Positions 33,921 to 43,851 are shown, numbered from the stretch's first letter. The stretch is 64,000 nucleotides of DNA from an uncultured Mobiluncus sp. (GCF_947254095.1 NZ_CAMYBV010000001.1:102596-166595), one strand, 5' to 3'. Translations and numbers: made by a program. The notes: generated from the sequence alone by a model not told the origin.

Positions 33921-36284
33921 GTGTATGAGACAATGCATAACATGTTCCTGAAACTATATCGCCGTTTAAATCGACGCCCCCTGCCCACGGTGCTGATTTG
34001 GGCTTTGGTGATAGTCATCTGTGCAGCCTTTGCTTTGACCGGTTTTGGTTTTGGAAGTATGTGGAACCGTGTGGAAAACCGTCTGGTCTCTATCCCCGGT
34101 TCGGAATCCTACGTCGCGTCACAAATCTTGAATGACAGCCGCAGTTCCAACTATCAGGCTTACCTCATCGTCACCGGGGTGGACATGGACAAACAGCGCA
34201 AGGAAGTTAAGAACGTGCTGGACTCAGCGGCGGCGAGTTTCAGCGAGGTTCCCGGCGTTATTCCGGCAGGGGTGCTGTATCCGTTTGCGAAAGGCGACGA
34301 TGTTAATAACCCCGACGCGAAAACTTTGATGGACCAGTTTATCGCCGCGGACAAGCACGGTTTCATGATGGTGGTGCTGCTGGACCTGACCCAGTTCCCC
34401 CAACGCGCCGATGATATTCGCGCCATGACTGAAACTGCCTTGAACGAAATTGCCGGAGATATGCGCTCTTTTGCGCCTCACGCCACAGGCATCGTCACGG
34501 ATGAGGACTTGAATAATCAAGAAGTTGCCGCAAGCGCCCACCAAGATTCTCTCAAGGCGAATCTCATTGCTTTGCTGCTGGTATTCGTGGTGCTGTTCGG
34601 GGCGATGGGACGCCTGCGCCTGGCCCTGCTCGCTTTCATCCCGAGCTTTTGCGGATGGATTGTGACTCGGACTATCGCCACTCTGGCTTCCCTCATCGTC
34701 AAGCCCGCTCCCGGCGACTCTGCCCTGGTCACTATGCTTTCACTAGGGGTGGTGACGGGTTATGCGGTGTTCCTCATCAGCCGCAGCCGCTCCCGTTTAG
34801 CAGTGGTGAAATACACCACCGAGATTCCACGTGTCTCCAAGCCTCGCGAACGCCGATTGCGCAAGCGGCGCGACTCTCTCACGCCTCTAGACGAAGTTTT
34901 CACCCATTCGGCTCCGGCCATGCTCATTTCCACGGCACTAATTGTGCTGGGTCTGATTATGGTAGCCATATTCCCGGCCAGTAGCCTGCGCTGGGTGGCT
35001 TTAGTCAGTATGTTCTCCATTCTGGGGTGCTACGCGATTGGAACCACGTTAATTCCCTCGCTACTGTACCTCGGTATCAGATGGCTGGAATACCCCCGTC
35101 CACAATGGCATCGGCGGACTTTCGCCGTGATTTCCTCCCGGCTGCATTCTCTAGGCGCCCGCCTGCGGACACCTTTTGCCTCACGGAAACGTGCCAAACC
35201 GATTTTGACCGGAGTCCTGGTGGTCGTTCTGGTGGTGCTGGCCATTCCTACCTTTGGAATTACCTGGCACACCTCGGGGCAAACGACTTTTCCTCCGGGT
35301 ACGAATGCGGCGAAATTTGAAACCCTGCGCGCCGCCCATTACGGCACCACCGCGGCCACCCCGGATATCCAGGTTTTAGGGAAAACTACCGCCGCGAATA
35401 TGCAAAGCTGGTCGGTGGCGGTGGGTAAAATCCCCGGTGTCGCAGCAATGACTGCTGGAAACACCGAAATCGCCGGGGACTATAGCGTTTTGGACGTGGA
35501 TTTGAAACCGGGCGTCACCAACCGTCAAGCCGGCGAAATCGTGAACACTATCCGCGAGCTGTCTTCGGATTTTCCGAAATGGATTACTGGCCAGGCCGCC
35601 AACCAAGTTGACTTTGCCGCCCAGCTAATCAGGTTCGTTCCCCTGCTGGCTGGAGTTATGGTGTTGGCAACTTTCTTGGTCATTTTGCGAGCCACTAGGC
35701 GTGCCTGGGCAGCGCTGTGGGCGACTTTGCTGAACTCCTTGAACCTGCTGGTAGCTTTGGGACTGACGGCTTTAGTGTTCCAAGACGGTTGGGGCGCTTT
35801 CCTGCCCAAACTGACGCATTCCGGAGGGGTCGACCCTAACGTGGCAGTTCTGCTGGCAGGCTTCGGTTTCGCCCTATCCCTGGATTACCAGTTCTATGCC
35901 ATGAACAGATCGAAACGCCATCTGCCTGAGGAACTCGCGGACCTGGACGATGACCCGTTATTAAACGAATTGACCCAGACTCGCGGTGCGCTCTGGACAC
36001 GTTCTGTGGTCTACCTGGCGATTTTCCTGGCTTTCCTGCCGATGAACGCTATGCCCGTGAAACAGTCGGCTTTTGCTCTGGTTATTGTGGTGCTGCTCAA
36101 CGTGTTGTTCAGCCGACTGTTCCTCTCTCCCCTGCTGGAGCCTTACCCGGACCAAAAATCGCAAGACCCTGATTTGGTGTGGACCGACGAGATTCCGGAA
36201 TCGCCCGATCCCAGCGCAACAGACGGCTCACCCGCGCTTGTGCGCTCTCAGCACAGTGCAACCGACGAGAGCGCTAGCGAATAA
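33921..36284 (+). CDS. MMPL-family RND transporter
   Basis: A 787-residue integral membrane exporter. Membrane segments run at about 22-44, five to six in the middle (SLKANLIALLLVFVVLFGAM onward), then a second soluble domain (about 450-560) and a second set of segments ending near 730. This duplicated plan is that of MMPL proteins, which export lipids or other hydrophobic compounds in actinobacteria. The substrate is unknown, and no lipid synthesis gene is adjacent. The start is uncertain among GTG 33921, ATG 33933 and ATG 33942; no ribosome site is visible. The tail is Ser/Asp rich. It converges with yciO, one base apart. Confidence 0.88.
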   Translation: MYETMHNMFLKLYRRLNRRPLPTVLIWALVIVICAAFALTGFGFGSMWNRVENRLVSIPGSESYVASQILNDSRSSNYQAYLIVTGVDMDKQRKEVKNVLDSAAASFSEVPGVIPAGVLYPFAKGDDVNNPDAKTLMDQFIAADKHGFMMVVLLDLTQFPQRADDIRAMTETALNEIAGDMRSFAPHATGIVTDEDLNNQEVAASAHQDSLKANLIALLLVFVVLFGAMGRLRLALLAFIPSFCGWIVTRTIATLASLIVKPAPGDSALVTMLSLGVVTGYAVFLISRSRSRLAVVKYTTEIPRVSKPRERRLRKRRDSLTPLDEVFTHSAPAMLISTALIVLGLIMVAIFPASSLRWVALVSMFSILGCYAIGTTLIPSLLYLGIRWLEYPRPQWHRRTFAVISSRLHSLGARLRTPFASRKRAKPILTGVLVVVLVVLAIPTFGITWHTSGQTTFPPGTNAAKFETLRAAHYGTTAATPDIQVLGKTTAANMQSWSVAVGKIPGVAAMTAGNTEIAGDYSVLDVDLKPGVTNRQAGEIVNTIRELSSDFPKWITGQAANQVDFAAQLIRFVPLLAGVMVLATFLVILRATRRAWAALWATLLNSLNLLVALGLTALVFQDGWGAFLPKLTHSGGVDPNVAVLLAGFGFALSLDYQFYAMNRSKRHLPEELADLDDDPLLNELTQTRGALWTRSVVYLAIFLAFLPMNAMPVKQSAFALVIVVLLNVLFSRLFLSPLLEPYPDQKSQDPDLVWTDEIPESPDPSATDGSPALVRSQHSATDESASE

Positions 36285-36285
36285 C

Positions 36286-36909
36286 CTACAGCAAGAAATC
36301 AACTGGACCGGCGCCCTCCCGGGTTACCACCGGAACATCGTCCTCCATGTTGATGACGGTAGTCGCCTGGTCCGAGCCAATCGGGGCGTCGACGATAACA
36401 TCCAACAGATGCCCCAGCTTAGCGATAACCTCAACCGGATCGCTCAGCGGTTCCGTCTCGCCGGGCAGCAGCAAGGTGCAGGACAAGATAGCCTCCCCCA
36501 GGGCTTCTACCAGCGACAACGCGACCTTATGCGCGGGAATCCGCACGCCCACGGTGTGCTTCTTTTTGTTCAGCGTAGCGCGCGGAACTTCCTTGGTGCC
36601 TTTCAAAATAAACGTGTACGGCCCCGGAGTCAGCGATTTAATCATCCGGTATTGAGAATTCGACACCATCACCAGCTGACCCAACTGCGCGAAATCGTGG
36701 CACACCAGGGTGAAATGGTGTTTATCATCGAGCTGGCGGATTTTCCGGATGCGTTCCAGACCAGCCCCGTTTGCTAACGCACATCCCAGCGCGTATCCCG
36801 AATCTGTGGGATACGCCATAATGCCGCCTTCCTGGATAATCTCTGCAATCTGGTTCAACGAACGAGCCTGTGGATTTTCCGGGTGCAGTTCAAAAATTTT
36901 TGCGCTCAT
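36286..36909 (-). CDS. yciO: YciO-type YrdC/Sua5 family protein
   Basis: A 207-residue protein of the threonylcarbamoyl-AMP synthase superfamily. The sequence follows E. coli YciO rather than TsaC: GGIMAYPTDSGYALGC (about 30-45), TPGPYTFILKGTKEVPR, TVGVRIPAH, and DDVPVVTREGAG near the end. YciO-type enzymes have weak or uncertain TC-AMP activity; this may be an auxiliary or the only YrdC-domain protein of the organism, which the window cannot decide. The ATG at 36909 follows AAGGGGGAACT; the frame extends to 36945 without family character. Confidence 0.85.
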   Translation of the reverse strand: MSAKIFELHPENPQARSLNQIAEIIQEGGIMAYPTDSGYALGCALANGAGLERIRKIRQLDDKHHFTLVCHDFAQLGQLVMVSNSQYRMIKSLTPGPYTFILKGTKEVPRATLNKKKHTVGVRIPAHKVALSLVEALGEAILSCTLLLPGETEPLSDPVEVIAKLGHLLDVIVDAPIGSDQATTVINMEDDVPVVTREGAGPVDFLL

Positions 36910-36932
36910 AGTTCCCCCTTGGTGAAACGCTA

Positions 36933-36967
36933 CCGACTGTCCCATCCATTTTAGAGGGGACAGTCGG
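36933..36967 (-). terminator. 11-bp hairpin after aspS, possible terminator without U tract
   Basis: CCGACTGTCCC and GGGACAGTCGG pair perfectly around a 13-base loop, about 43 bases past the aspS stop and 23 bases before the yciO start. No run of T follows on either strand. Actinobacteria often use such U-less stems as terminators, and this one would separate aspS from yciO. Confidence 0.55.
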
Positions 36968-37009
36968 CTGTGGAGATAAAACTAGCGGTAATTTTTCCTC
37001 ACAAGGGTT

Positions 37010-38827
37010 TTACAGCGTTTTTTCGCTGTCTTCCGCTTCCTCGGGGCCTTCCGCATCTTCGTCGTCTTCCGGCACGTAGTCCACGCCGGTCTCTTTGCGC
37101 TGTTCGTCCGTAATCGGGGCGGGCGCGCCGGTGAGCGGGTCTAAACCGTCGCCAGCCTTCGGAAAGGCGATAACGTCGCGAATAGACGGGGAACCTGTCA
37201 GCATTCCGGCGATGCGATCCCATCCCAGAGCCAGACCACCATGCGGCGGAGCGCCGTACTTGAAAGCGTCGAGCAGGAACCCGAAGCGAGCCTGCGCCTC
37301 CTCCTGCGAGAAGCCCATGACCTTGAACACCCGTTCCTGAATGTCACGGCGATGGATACGGATGGAACCACCGCCGAGTTCCACTCCGTTGCACACGATG
37401 TCATACGCATAAGCCAAAGCACTGCCCGGGTCGGTATCGAAAGTATCGAGACATTCTGGCTTCGGCGAAGTAAACGCATGGTGAACGGCGGTCCAAGCGG
37501 AGTGGCCCAGCGCCACATCGCCTTCCGCTTCTGCCTCGCCGGAGGGCTTGAACAGCGGCGCGTCCACCACCCAGGTGAAAGCCCACGCCTTCTCATCGAT
37601 GAGGTCGCAGCGCTTACCAATCTCCAGGCGAGCTGCCCCCAACAACGTCTGCGAAGCGGTCTTGTTCCCGGCGGCAAAGAAAATGCAGTCCCCCGGCTGG
37701 GCTCCAGTGGCAGCGGCCAAACCGGCCTTTTCCGCGTCAGAAATATTTTTGGCCACCGGACCGCCTGCTGCACCTGTTTCGTCCAAGGTTACGTAGGCCA
37801 GGCCCTTCGCACCGCGGGCTTTGGCCCATTCCTGCCACTTGTCAAAAGTGCGGCGCGGCTGGGAACCGCCACCGGGCATGACCACTGCCCCCACGTAAGG
37901 CGCCTGGAAAATCTTAAACGGAGTGTCTTTGAAAAATTCGGTCAAATCAACAAGTTCATAGCCGAATCGCAAATCTGGTTTGTCCGAACCGAAACGATCC
38001 ATAGCTTCCTGGAAAGGCATCCGCGGAATCGGAGTGTTCAGGTCATAGCCGATAACTTTCCAAATCTCTTTCAGCAGGTGTTCGGTTACCTCAATGACAT
38101 CGTCTTGGTCGACGAAACTCATTTCCATATCGAGCTGCGTGAATTCGGGTTGGCGATCGGCGCGGGAATCTTCGTCGCGGTAGCAACGAGCCAACTGGAA
38201 GTAGCGCTCCATACCGCCGACCATCAACAGTTGCTTGAATAGCTGGGGCGACTGCGGCAGGGCATACCACGAGCCGGGGCGAATCCGCGCCGGAACGACG
38301 AAGTCACGCGCCCCTTCCGGGGTAGAACGCGTCAAAGTCGGGGTTTCAATCTCGATAAATTCGTGTTCTTCCATAACCCGCCGGGCAATCTGAGAAATCC
38401 GCGAACGCAGCACCAAATTGTCGTGCAGCTGACGGCGGCGCAAATCGACGAAACGGTAACGCAGCCGGATGTCTTCCCCGACATTGGAGTCCTCGGCGTG
38501 TTCAGAAACTTGGAAAGGCAGGGTCGCACAGGCATTCAAAATCTCGACATCATCGGCCATGACCTCAATATCACCGGTGACGATTTCGGGGTTTTCGTTG
38601 CCTTCGGGACGTTTCCGCACCTTGCCTGTGACCTTGAGCACGTATTCATTCCGAACCTCCCGCACCACTTCTTCACTGACGACCAACTGGACAATCCCGG
38701 AGGCATCACGCAAATCCATGAAAGCCACCCCGCCGTGATCTCGGCGACGATCCACCCAACCGCAGAGGGTGACGGTCTGACCATCGTGGTTCAGATTCAA
38801 TTCCGCACATTTGTGAGTTCGCAGCAA
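37010..38827 (-). CDS. aspS: Aspartyl-tRNA synthetase AspS
   Basis: Class II synthetase of the bacterial type with an inserted GAD domain, 605 residues. It has an N-terminal OB fold ([20 protein letters not shown]), motif 2 in [30 protein letters not shown], and motif 3 in [20 protein letters not shown]. The acidic tail ([18 protein letters not shown]) is typical of related species. The TTG at 38827 is chosen: AAAGGAAGG stands 6 bases upstream, and the product then starts [10 protein letters not shown] like other actinobacterial AspRS. An earlier TTG at 38857 would include that ribosome site. Whether it also charges tRNA-Asn is not decidable here. Confidence 0.96.
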   Translation of the reverse strand: MLRTHKCAELNLNHDGQTVTLCGWVDRRRDHGGVAFMDLRDASGIVQLVVSEEVVREVRNEYVLKVTGKVRKRPEGNENPEIVTGDIEVMADDVEILNACATLPFQVSEHAEDSNVGEDIRLRYRFVDLRRRQLHDNLVLRSRISQIARRVMEEHEFIEIETPTLTRSTPEGARDFVVPARIRPGSWYALPQSPQLFKQLLMVGGMERYFQLARCYRDEDSRADRQPEFTQLDMEMSFVDQDDVIEVTEHLLKEIWKVIGYDLNTPIPRMPFQEAMDRFGSDKPDLRFGYELVDLTEFFKDTPFKIFQAPYVGAVVMPGGGSQPRRTFDKWQEWAKARGAKGLAYVTLDETGAAGGPVAKNISDAEKAGLAAATGAQPGDCIFFAAGNKTASQTLLGAARLEIGKRCDLIDEKAWAFTWVVDAPLFKPSGEAEAEGDVALGHSAWTAVHHAFTSPKPECLDTFDTDPGSALAYAYDIVCNGVELGGGSIRIHRRDIQERVFKVMGFSQEEAQARFGFLLDAFKYGAPPHGGLALGWDRIAGMLTGSPSIRDVIAFPKAGDGLDPLTGAPAPITDEQRKETGVDYVPEDDEDAEGPEEAEDSEKTL

Positions 38828-38970
38828 CTTATGCCTTCCTTTGAAAGTTCGTCTCAAGTCAATCGGGGCGCAATACCCCGTACCCAGAAAGTGGGCTCTC
38901 TAAAGTTTAACGCCTATCTGAGCTTTGGGAAAACCCTGGAAGTACACCCCGACCGGGCGTCAGATGAAAG

Positions 38971-40845
38971 TTACCGGGATTCCGTGTCCCGCAAACGCAT
39001 CTCAGAAACCAGTTCAGACAGTTGCGGATACAAATCCAAATTCTGATTCATTTTGACCAGGAAAGCCTGACGGGTCACTTCCAGGATGATCGAACGGAAT
39101 TTGTCGGCGCACTCTTTCCCGAAGTTTTGCGCCCCCCGGTGCAGCATTTTGGCTCCCACCAGGCTCCACACCCCGGTACCCGCGATGGCCGCAGCTAAGA
39201 CTACGAGGGGGAACGGTACGGGCCCGACCATCCAGACGGCCGCGCTGGTGCCGGCTCCGCCGAGGAATGCGACCCCCGCGACGAGGCTCCACAGCAGCCC
39301 CACCAGCAACGCCACTAGCCAAAACCAGTGTCCGAGCCGCCATACCCGCCACCAGGTTCGGGCGGGATGATCCGGGAATTTCCACGATTCCAAGGCTAAG
39401 TTGAGGGCGCTGACCAAGTTGCCGGCCAATTCCACGGCCTTGAGCTGGGCAATGTCCTGCCATTTGGGCGGGCGCTGCGCACTGGCAGCCACCGCGTAGG
39501 CACGAGCCGCGCTGGTGATTCCCGCCGCGTTAACTTGGGCGGAAAACTGGTTGCGCGAGTCGGTTTGCGTGGCTGTCTGTGCAGAAGTGTGGGTGGGGTC
39601 TGTCGAGGAGTCAGCTACGGCTGGGGTCGCGCTATTGTCTGCCGTTTTTTCTGGGGAAGGGTCAGTCGAGCGAGCAACGGGGTTTTCGTCGGTGGCTTCG
39701 TCTACAGCAGTTTCACCAAACGAGATTGCAGAGTCTTGACTGGAGGGTACCAGCGGTTTGATTCCCGCCAGCCAGTTCAGCACCGGCCACAGCGTCCAAA
39801 AGCCTCCAGCCTGCAGGTATTGTTTGGAAAAGTTAGCTTGCGCAGCTTCAAGACCACTGACCTGAGCCACCTTATCCACCAGGGTGGTTTCAGCTGGTGA
39901 TGCGGAAACGGATTGGGCCTGACCGGGCTGCTTTGCAGGCTCCTCTCCCGCCAGTTCCAAGTCCTGGCTCAGCCGCGTGGCAGCATGATGAATTGCAGCC
40001 TGTTCACCCCTCCAGCGCGCTTCCGGCGCGCGGGTCAACCCAGCTACGGTTTCGCGGAATCTAGCCAAACTCGAATCATCGTAAACTGAAATCCGTAAGA
40101 TTTCGGGACTGATCCCCAACCGTTCGGCAATGGCGGCGAGCTCTTGGTGCAGGGTTTGCACCTGGGTCTCTGTCAAACCCTCGGTGTGAGTCAGGACAAA
40201 GTACGAATTCCGGTGCCGGGGAAACGCTGAAATTTGGCTGTGAAAAGCGGCATCGGCATATTTTTGGGAATCAGTTGTCCACAAGATGACATCCGCTGTT
40301 TCCAAGACCTGCGCCGTGGCCGCGGCCAGTTCCGGTACCAGCAACGTGTCGGGAACCTCCACCACGATCGGGTGACCACATTGCGCCGAAAGCGCTGAGC
40401 GAACTGGGTGCCCCTCGCCTGTCGCCCCCAGGATTTCCCCAAACGGGGTGGACCCACCAGAGCAAAACTCCACGCTGACACTGCGCGGAATACCGCTCAG
40501 CTCTAAAAACGGTGCAGCCGCCACGTCCGCGTCAACATGGGCGACCAGCTCCGTCGTTGTCGGCCGGTGCGTCCCGGTCGTCACTAGGCTGTTGCGGCGA
40601 GCCAAAGTGTTCACTACCGTGGATTTTCCGGTGCCGCTCGGTCCGGCTACCGCCACCACGGTGACTCGGGGGTCCAGGGCATCCCGACATTCCAGCTGAT
40701 CCTCTAACCGTCGCAAATCTGCGAGAGCCTGAGCTAGGAATGCCTCAGAGCCGGACGTGACCTGAGCAGCATCGAGACACTCCACCGCGCGGTGCAAAGC
40801 GGTTTGCATCCGATTTTTGCGTTGTTCGGGATTGTTCCGAGGCAC
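38971..40845 (-). CDS. Dynamin-like GTPase, membrane-anchored member of a pair
   Basis: A 624-residue P-loop GTPase. It has an N-terminal helix, Walker A AGPSGTGKST (67-76), HRPTTTE as a G2-like Thr segment, VVEVPDT in the G3 position, and THTE where canonical GTPases have (N/T)KxD. A long helical and Ser/Thr/Ala-rich middle follows (about 300-470), then two membrane segments (about 505-528 and 540-564) and a basic, helical tail. This is the plan of bacterial dynamin-like proteins, compare Streptomyces DynA/DynB and mycobacterial IniA/IniC. The GTG at 40845 shares a base with the stop of the other GTPase (TAGTG), and AGGAG precedes it. Automatic annotation might call it an ABC transporter because of the P-loop, but no ABC signature exists. 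Confidence 0.8.
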   Translation of the reverse strand: MPRNNPEQRKNRMQTALHRAVECLDAAQVTSGSEAFLAQALADLRRLEDQLECRDALDPRVTVVAVAGPSGTGKSTVVNTLARRNSLVTTGTHRPTTTELVAHVDADVAAAPFLELSGIPRSVSVEFCSGGSTPFGEILGATGEGHPVRSALSAQCGHPIVVEVPDTLLVPELAAATAQVLETADVILWTTDSQKYADAAFHSQISAFPRHRNSYFVLTHTEGLTETQVQTLHQELAAIAERLGISPEILRISVYDDSSLARFRETVAGLTRAPEARWRGEQAAIHHAATRLSQDLELAGEEPAKQPGQAQSVSASPAETTLVDKVAQVSGLEAAQANFSKQYLQAGGFWTLWPVLNWLAGIKPLVPSSQDSAISFGETAVDEATDENPVARSTDPSPEKTADNSATPAVADSSTDPTHTSAQTATQTDSRNQFSAQVNAAGITSAARAYAVAASAQRPPKWQDIAQLKAVELAGNLVSALNLALESWKFPDHPARTWWRVWRLGHWFWLVALLVGLLWSLVAGVAFLGGAGTSAAVWMVGPVPFPLVVLAAAIAGTGVWSLVGAKMLHRGAQNFGKECADKFRSIILEVTRQAFLVKMNQNLDLYPQLSELVSEMRLRDTESR

Positions 40846-42539
40846 TAGGACCACTCCTCTCGCAAGATACGCAACATTTTTCGTCCCGCGGCAATCAGTT
40901 CAGAGTTATCGGGTTCAGGAATGCTTTGCCGTAGCGCGGCGATACGCTGGGAGACCCGAACGTGCAGTCCGCGGCGCAGCGCAGACCGGCTCCATGACCG
41001 CAGCCGCAAACGCGTCGCGGCGTCAAAAAAAGCTCCCATCAGCTCATCAGCACCGGTGAACTGACAAGTTTCAGGCGAGGCGACCCCAGCAAAAAGGACC
41101 GCTAGGAAAAGCGTCTGGGACTCGTCTGTTGAGAGTTCCTGGTCTCGATTCCATCCAGCTTGGCGGCAGCATTCCGCAGGGGTCAAGGACCACTGTTCCA
41201 TGAGTTCGCTGCCGTCCAGGGATGACTCGGTTTCATCTATAAGCTGGCCGAAGTCGGGTAGCGCGGAGTCCTGAATACCCGCAGCAATGATTTGTTCCAT
41301 CTGAAAATCCAGGTTCGACACGCTGCTGGACACCGCTCTCTTTACGGCATCCAGCGCCAAATCCGGTCGCACTCGCTGATTGAGCCAAGTATTTTTCCAT
41401 TTCAACCGCTGGCGTATCCAGCTGTTTTCAGCCCGGCGTTCCTCAAGTTGGCGACGCACGCAGGGTTCCAAAAGGTCAGCAGGCTCACCTTGGAACCAGG
41501 TGGAAGCCGCAATCTGGGCCTCAACGAAATCCAGCAGTTGCTGTTCCAACTGGTCCACAGTTTGCTGTACGTCGTGGCGCAGTTGCGTTTCAGCGGCGGC
41601 GGCATCGAATACTGTTTCGCTCAAATCCAAGACTTCTTGCAGGGAACCAAACAGGGTCTGACGAGCTGTGGCGGAATGCATCAAGGCATCACCAGCCAGG
41701 TTATCAAGCCAGTTGCGCAGGGGAACTAAATCTTCGGCGGGAAGCTCTCCGTCGGCGATTTGGGTTTCCATAATGGCAAAAATCGGAACGTTTTTGAGAT
41801 TGCTGTGAGCGATTTCCGCGCTGAGATCCTGTTTTGCCGCCAGAAGGGAGCCTTGCGAGACTCTGTTGAGCACCGCCCCGATAGCGACATCGCGCCGCGC
41901 GGCTTTCCGCAGCAGCTCCAGCCCCGGCTCGTCTCGATAGCGGTTAGCGGTGGTCACGAAAATCCACAGATCAGCGACTTCCAACAGGTGCTGGGCCAAA
42001 TCTCGGTTCGCGCCCAGATAGGAATCCAAATCGGGACAGTCAATGAGGCATATTCCCGGAGTCATCTTTGCAGTCGAACGCAAAATAAGCTGCGGCTGCG
42101 GTGTCGTATCGGTATCCTCGCCCGCGGAGGCCCGTTCCGGCACGACAGCCGTGGCTGCAGGGTCGTCCCATGTGTCGTCGTCTAACAGGCGGATCTTTTC
42201 AAATCCTCCCAAAATACGGTCTGCCGACAGCCACAGCTCATCGTCGGGATGGTACACCAGTACCGGGGTGAGGGTGGTGGGACGCTTCACGGAAGTCGGT
42301 ACTTGGGCGCCGACCAAAGAGTTAAGAATGGTGGATTTGCCCACCCCGGTGGAGCCCGCCAGCACCGCCACGAGAGGGCCGTCCAAATCGGTACCACGCG
42401 CGCTGAGATGTTCACGCAGCCGGGAAATCGCCGTTTTTTGCAGCTTGATGGCATCAGCCTGCTCTGCCGGAAAACCAAATTTCAGGTCCTCCAGCTGCCC
42501 AGCCAACTCATCCAAAGATACCGCCGGCGATTCACTCAT
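40845..42539 (-). CDS. Dynamin-like GTPase, soluble member of a pair
   Basis: A 564-residue P-loop GTPase. Walker A is AGSTGVGKST (61-70), the G2 region KRPTTLTP (85-92), G3 is LIDCPDLDS (Asp167, with Asp replacing the usual Gly), and the G4 position reads LNRVS (Asn225) rather than NKxD. The C-terminal half is helical with no membrane segment. It overlaps hisS by 8 bases (ATG at 42539, AGGTGA upstream) and is coupled to the second GTPase through TAGTG. The pair probably forms a heteromeric membrane-remodelling GTPase, by analogy with DynA/DynB in Streptomyces septation; the actual role is unknown. Confidence 0.8.
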   Translation of the reverse strand: MSESPAVSLDELAGQLEDLKFGFPAEQADAIKLQKTAISRLREHLSARGTDLDGPLVAVLAGSTGVGKSTILNSLVGAQVPTSVKRPTTLTPVLVYHPDDELWLSADRILGGFEKIRLLDDDTWDDPAATAVVPERASAGEDTDTTPQPQLILRSTAKMTPGICLIDCPDLDSYLGANRDLAQHLLEVADLWIFVTTANRYRDEPGLELLRKAARRDVAIGAVLNRVSQGSLLAAKQDLSAEIAHSNLKNVPIFAIMETQIADGELPAEDLVPLRNWLDNLAGDALMHSATARQTLFGSLQEVLDLSETVFDAAAAETQLRHDVQQTVDQLEQQLLDFVEAQIAASTWFQGEPADLLEPCVRRQLEERRAENSWIRQRLKWKNTWLNQRVRPDLALDAVKRAVSSSVSNLDFQMEQIIAAGIQDSALPDFGQLIDETESSLDGSELMEQWSLTPAECCRQAGWNRDQELSTDESQTLFLAVLFAGVASPETCQFTGADELMGAFFDAATRLRLRSWSRSALRRGLHVRVSQRIAALRQSIPEPDNSELIAAGRKMLRILREEWS

Positions 42540-43851
42540 AGTTGGCAATCACCTGCGGTTTCAGAAGGTCGGGGGCGGGCGTGAACGTGTCGGCTTGGGC
42601 ACTTTCCTGGGTTTCGTTAATCAGATTCTTAACTTCCCCGGATTCCACAAACCACACGTAGGGAATGCCGCGTGTCACCGCGTATTTGATTTGTTTGCCG
42701 TACTTGGCGGCGGTGGGGCTGACTTCCGTGTTAATACCGCGGGCCCGCAGCTGCCAAGCTACCGCCTCGGCTTGTGCCCTGGTTTCCTCACTATCCACCG
42801 CAACCAAAACACAGGTCGGAACCGGGCGGGACACTTTCACCCAATCATTAGCCAGAATAATCGAGATGAGCCGGGTCAAACCGATAGACATCCCCACCCC
42901 GGGAAAGTGGCGCTTACCTTGGGAAACCAAGTTATCGTAGCGGCCTCCGGAACAGATAGAACCGTAGGATTCAGCTCCCGTGATAAACGTTTCGTAAACC
43001 ATGCCGGTGTAGTAATCGAGTCCGCGGGCAATCTTAAAGTCAGCCACCACATTGCCGCGCTCTTGGCCGGAAACGCTGCGTAGCATTCGCGCCACGTCTG
43101 CCAGGCCCTCCTCTAACAGGTCGTCTTGCAGTCCCAGGTCGCGTACTTGCTGGATAACTTGTTCATCGGCACCGCAAATGTCCGCCAAGCTCACCAGGGT
43201 CTGCACCTGGGACGTATCGAGCCCGAGTTCACTGAGCATCTGTGTGAAGTCTTCGGGACGCACCTTGTCATGTTTATCGATGACTTGCAGAACCTCGTCT
43301 ACTTGTGTGATGCCTAAGGCGTTGCAAACGCCCTGCAAAATCTTGCGGGAATTCACGTGTACCACCGGGGTGGGAATCGGCAGGCTTTCCAAAGCCTGCG
43401 CCATAATCAGCGGGGCTTCAATCTCAAACTGGGGCGGTAATGTTTCCGCGGCCACCATATCGATGTCGGCCTGGACGAACTCGCGGAAGCGACCTTCCTG
43501 GGGACGCTCGCCGCGCCACACCTTTTGAATTTGATAACGCTTAAAGGGGAACCGCAACAGGTGAGAGTTTTCCAACACGTAACGGGCCAACGGCACCGTC
43601 AGGTCAAAATGCAGCCCGTTCTTGCGGTCCTCTTTGCCTTCCTTGTCCTGCAACCGGGACAGTACGTAGACTTCTTTGGAGGTTTCTCCCTTGCGTTCCA
43701 GCTCACTGAGAGGTTCGATGGCACGCGTCTCTAAGTGAGAAAAGCCGTGCAGTTCAAACACCCTTGTCAGACGGGAAATTAACTCGTCCTCAAGGATTTT
43801 TTCCTCCGGGGTGAACTCAGGAAAACCTGACAGTGATGTCATCATGGGCAT
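42532..43851 (-). CDS. hisS: Histidyl-tRNA synthetase HisS
   Basis: Class II synthetase, 439 residues. Motif 1 region is around LETRAIEPLSELERKGETSK, motif 2 in YQIQKVWRGERPQEGRFREF, and the histidine-specific ARGLDYYTGMVYETFI and CSGGRYDNLVSQ segments are present. The C-terminal anticodon-binding domain begins near VSRPVPTCVLVAVD. The start at 43851 (MPMMTSLSG) is the most upstream ATG; ATG codons two and three positions later are alternatives. The MBL-fold gene lies 19 bases upstream on the same strand. Confidence 0.97.
   Translation of the reverse strand: MPMMTSLSGFPEFTPEEKILEDELISRLTRVFELHGFSHLETRAIEPLSELERKGETSKEVYVLSRLQDKEGKEDRKNGLHFDLTVPLARYVLENSHLLRFPFKRYQIQKVWRGERPQEGRFREFVQADIDMVAAETLPPQFEIEAPLIMAQALESLPIPTPVVHVNSRKILQGVCNALGITQVDEVLQVIDKHDKVRPEDFTQMLSELGLDTSQVQTLVSLADICGADEQVIQQVRDLGLQDDLLEEGLADVARMLRSVSGQERGNVVADFKIARGLDYYTGMVYETFITGAESYGSICSGGRYDNLVSQGKRHFPGVGMSIGLTRLISIILANDWVKVSRPVPTCVLVAVDSEETRAQAEAVAWQLRARGINTEVSPTAAKYGKQIKYAVTRGIPYVWFVESGEVKNLINETQESAQADTFTPAPDLLKPQVIANYE

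Noticed and set aside
36073..36777. 234-codon plus-strand frame across the MMPL and yciO 3' ends
   Set aside because: It overlaps two genes with clear family matches and shows no domain.
38971..42539. ABC transporter ATPase identity for the two P-loop proteins
   Set aside because: There is a Walker A but no LSGGQ signature or ABC Walker B pattern; the spacing of motifs and the C-terminal membrane hairpin fit dynamin-like GTPases.
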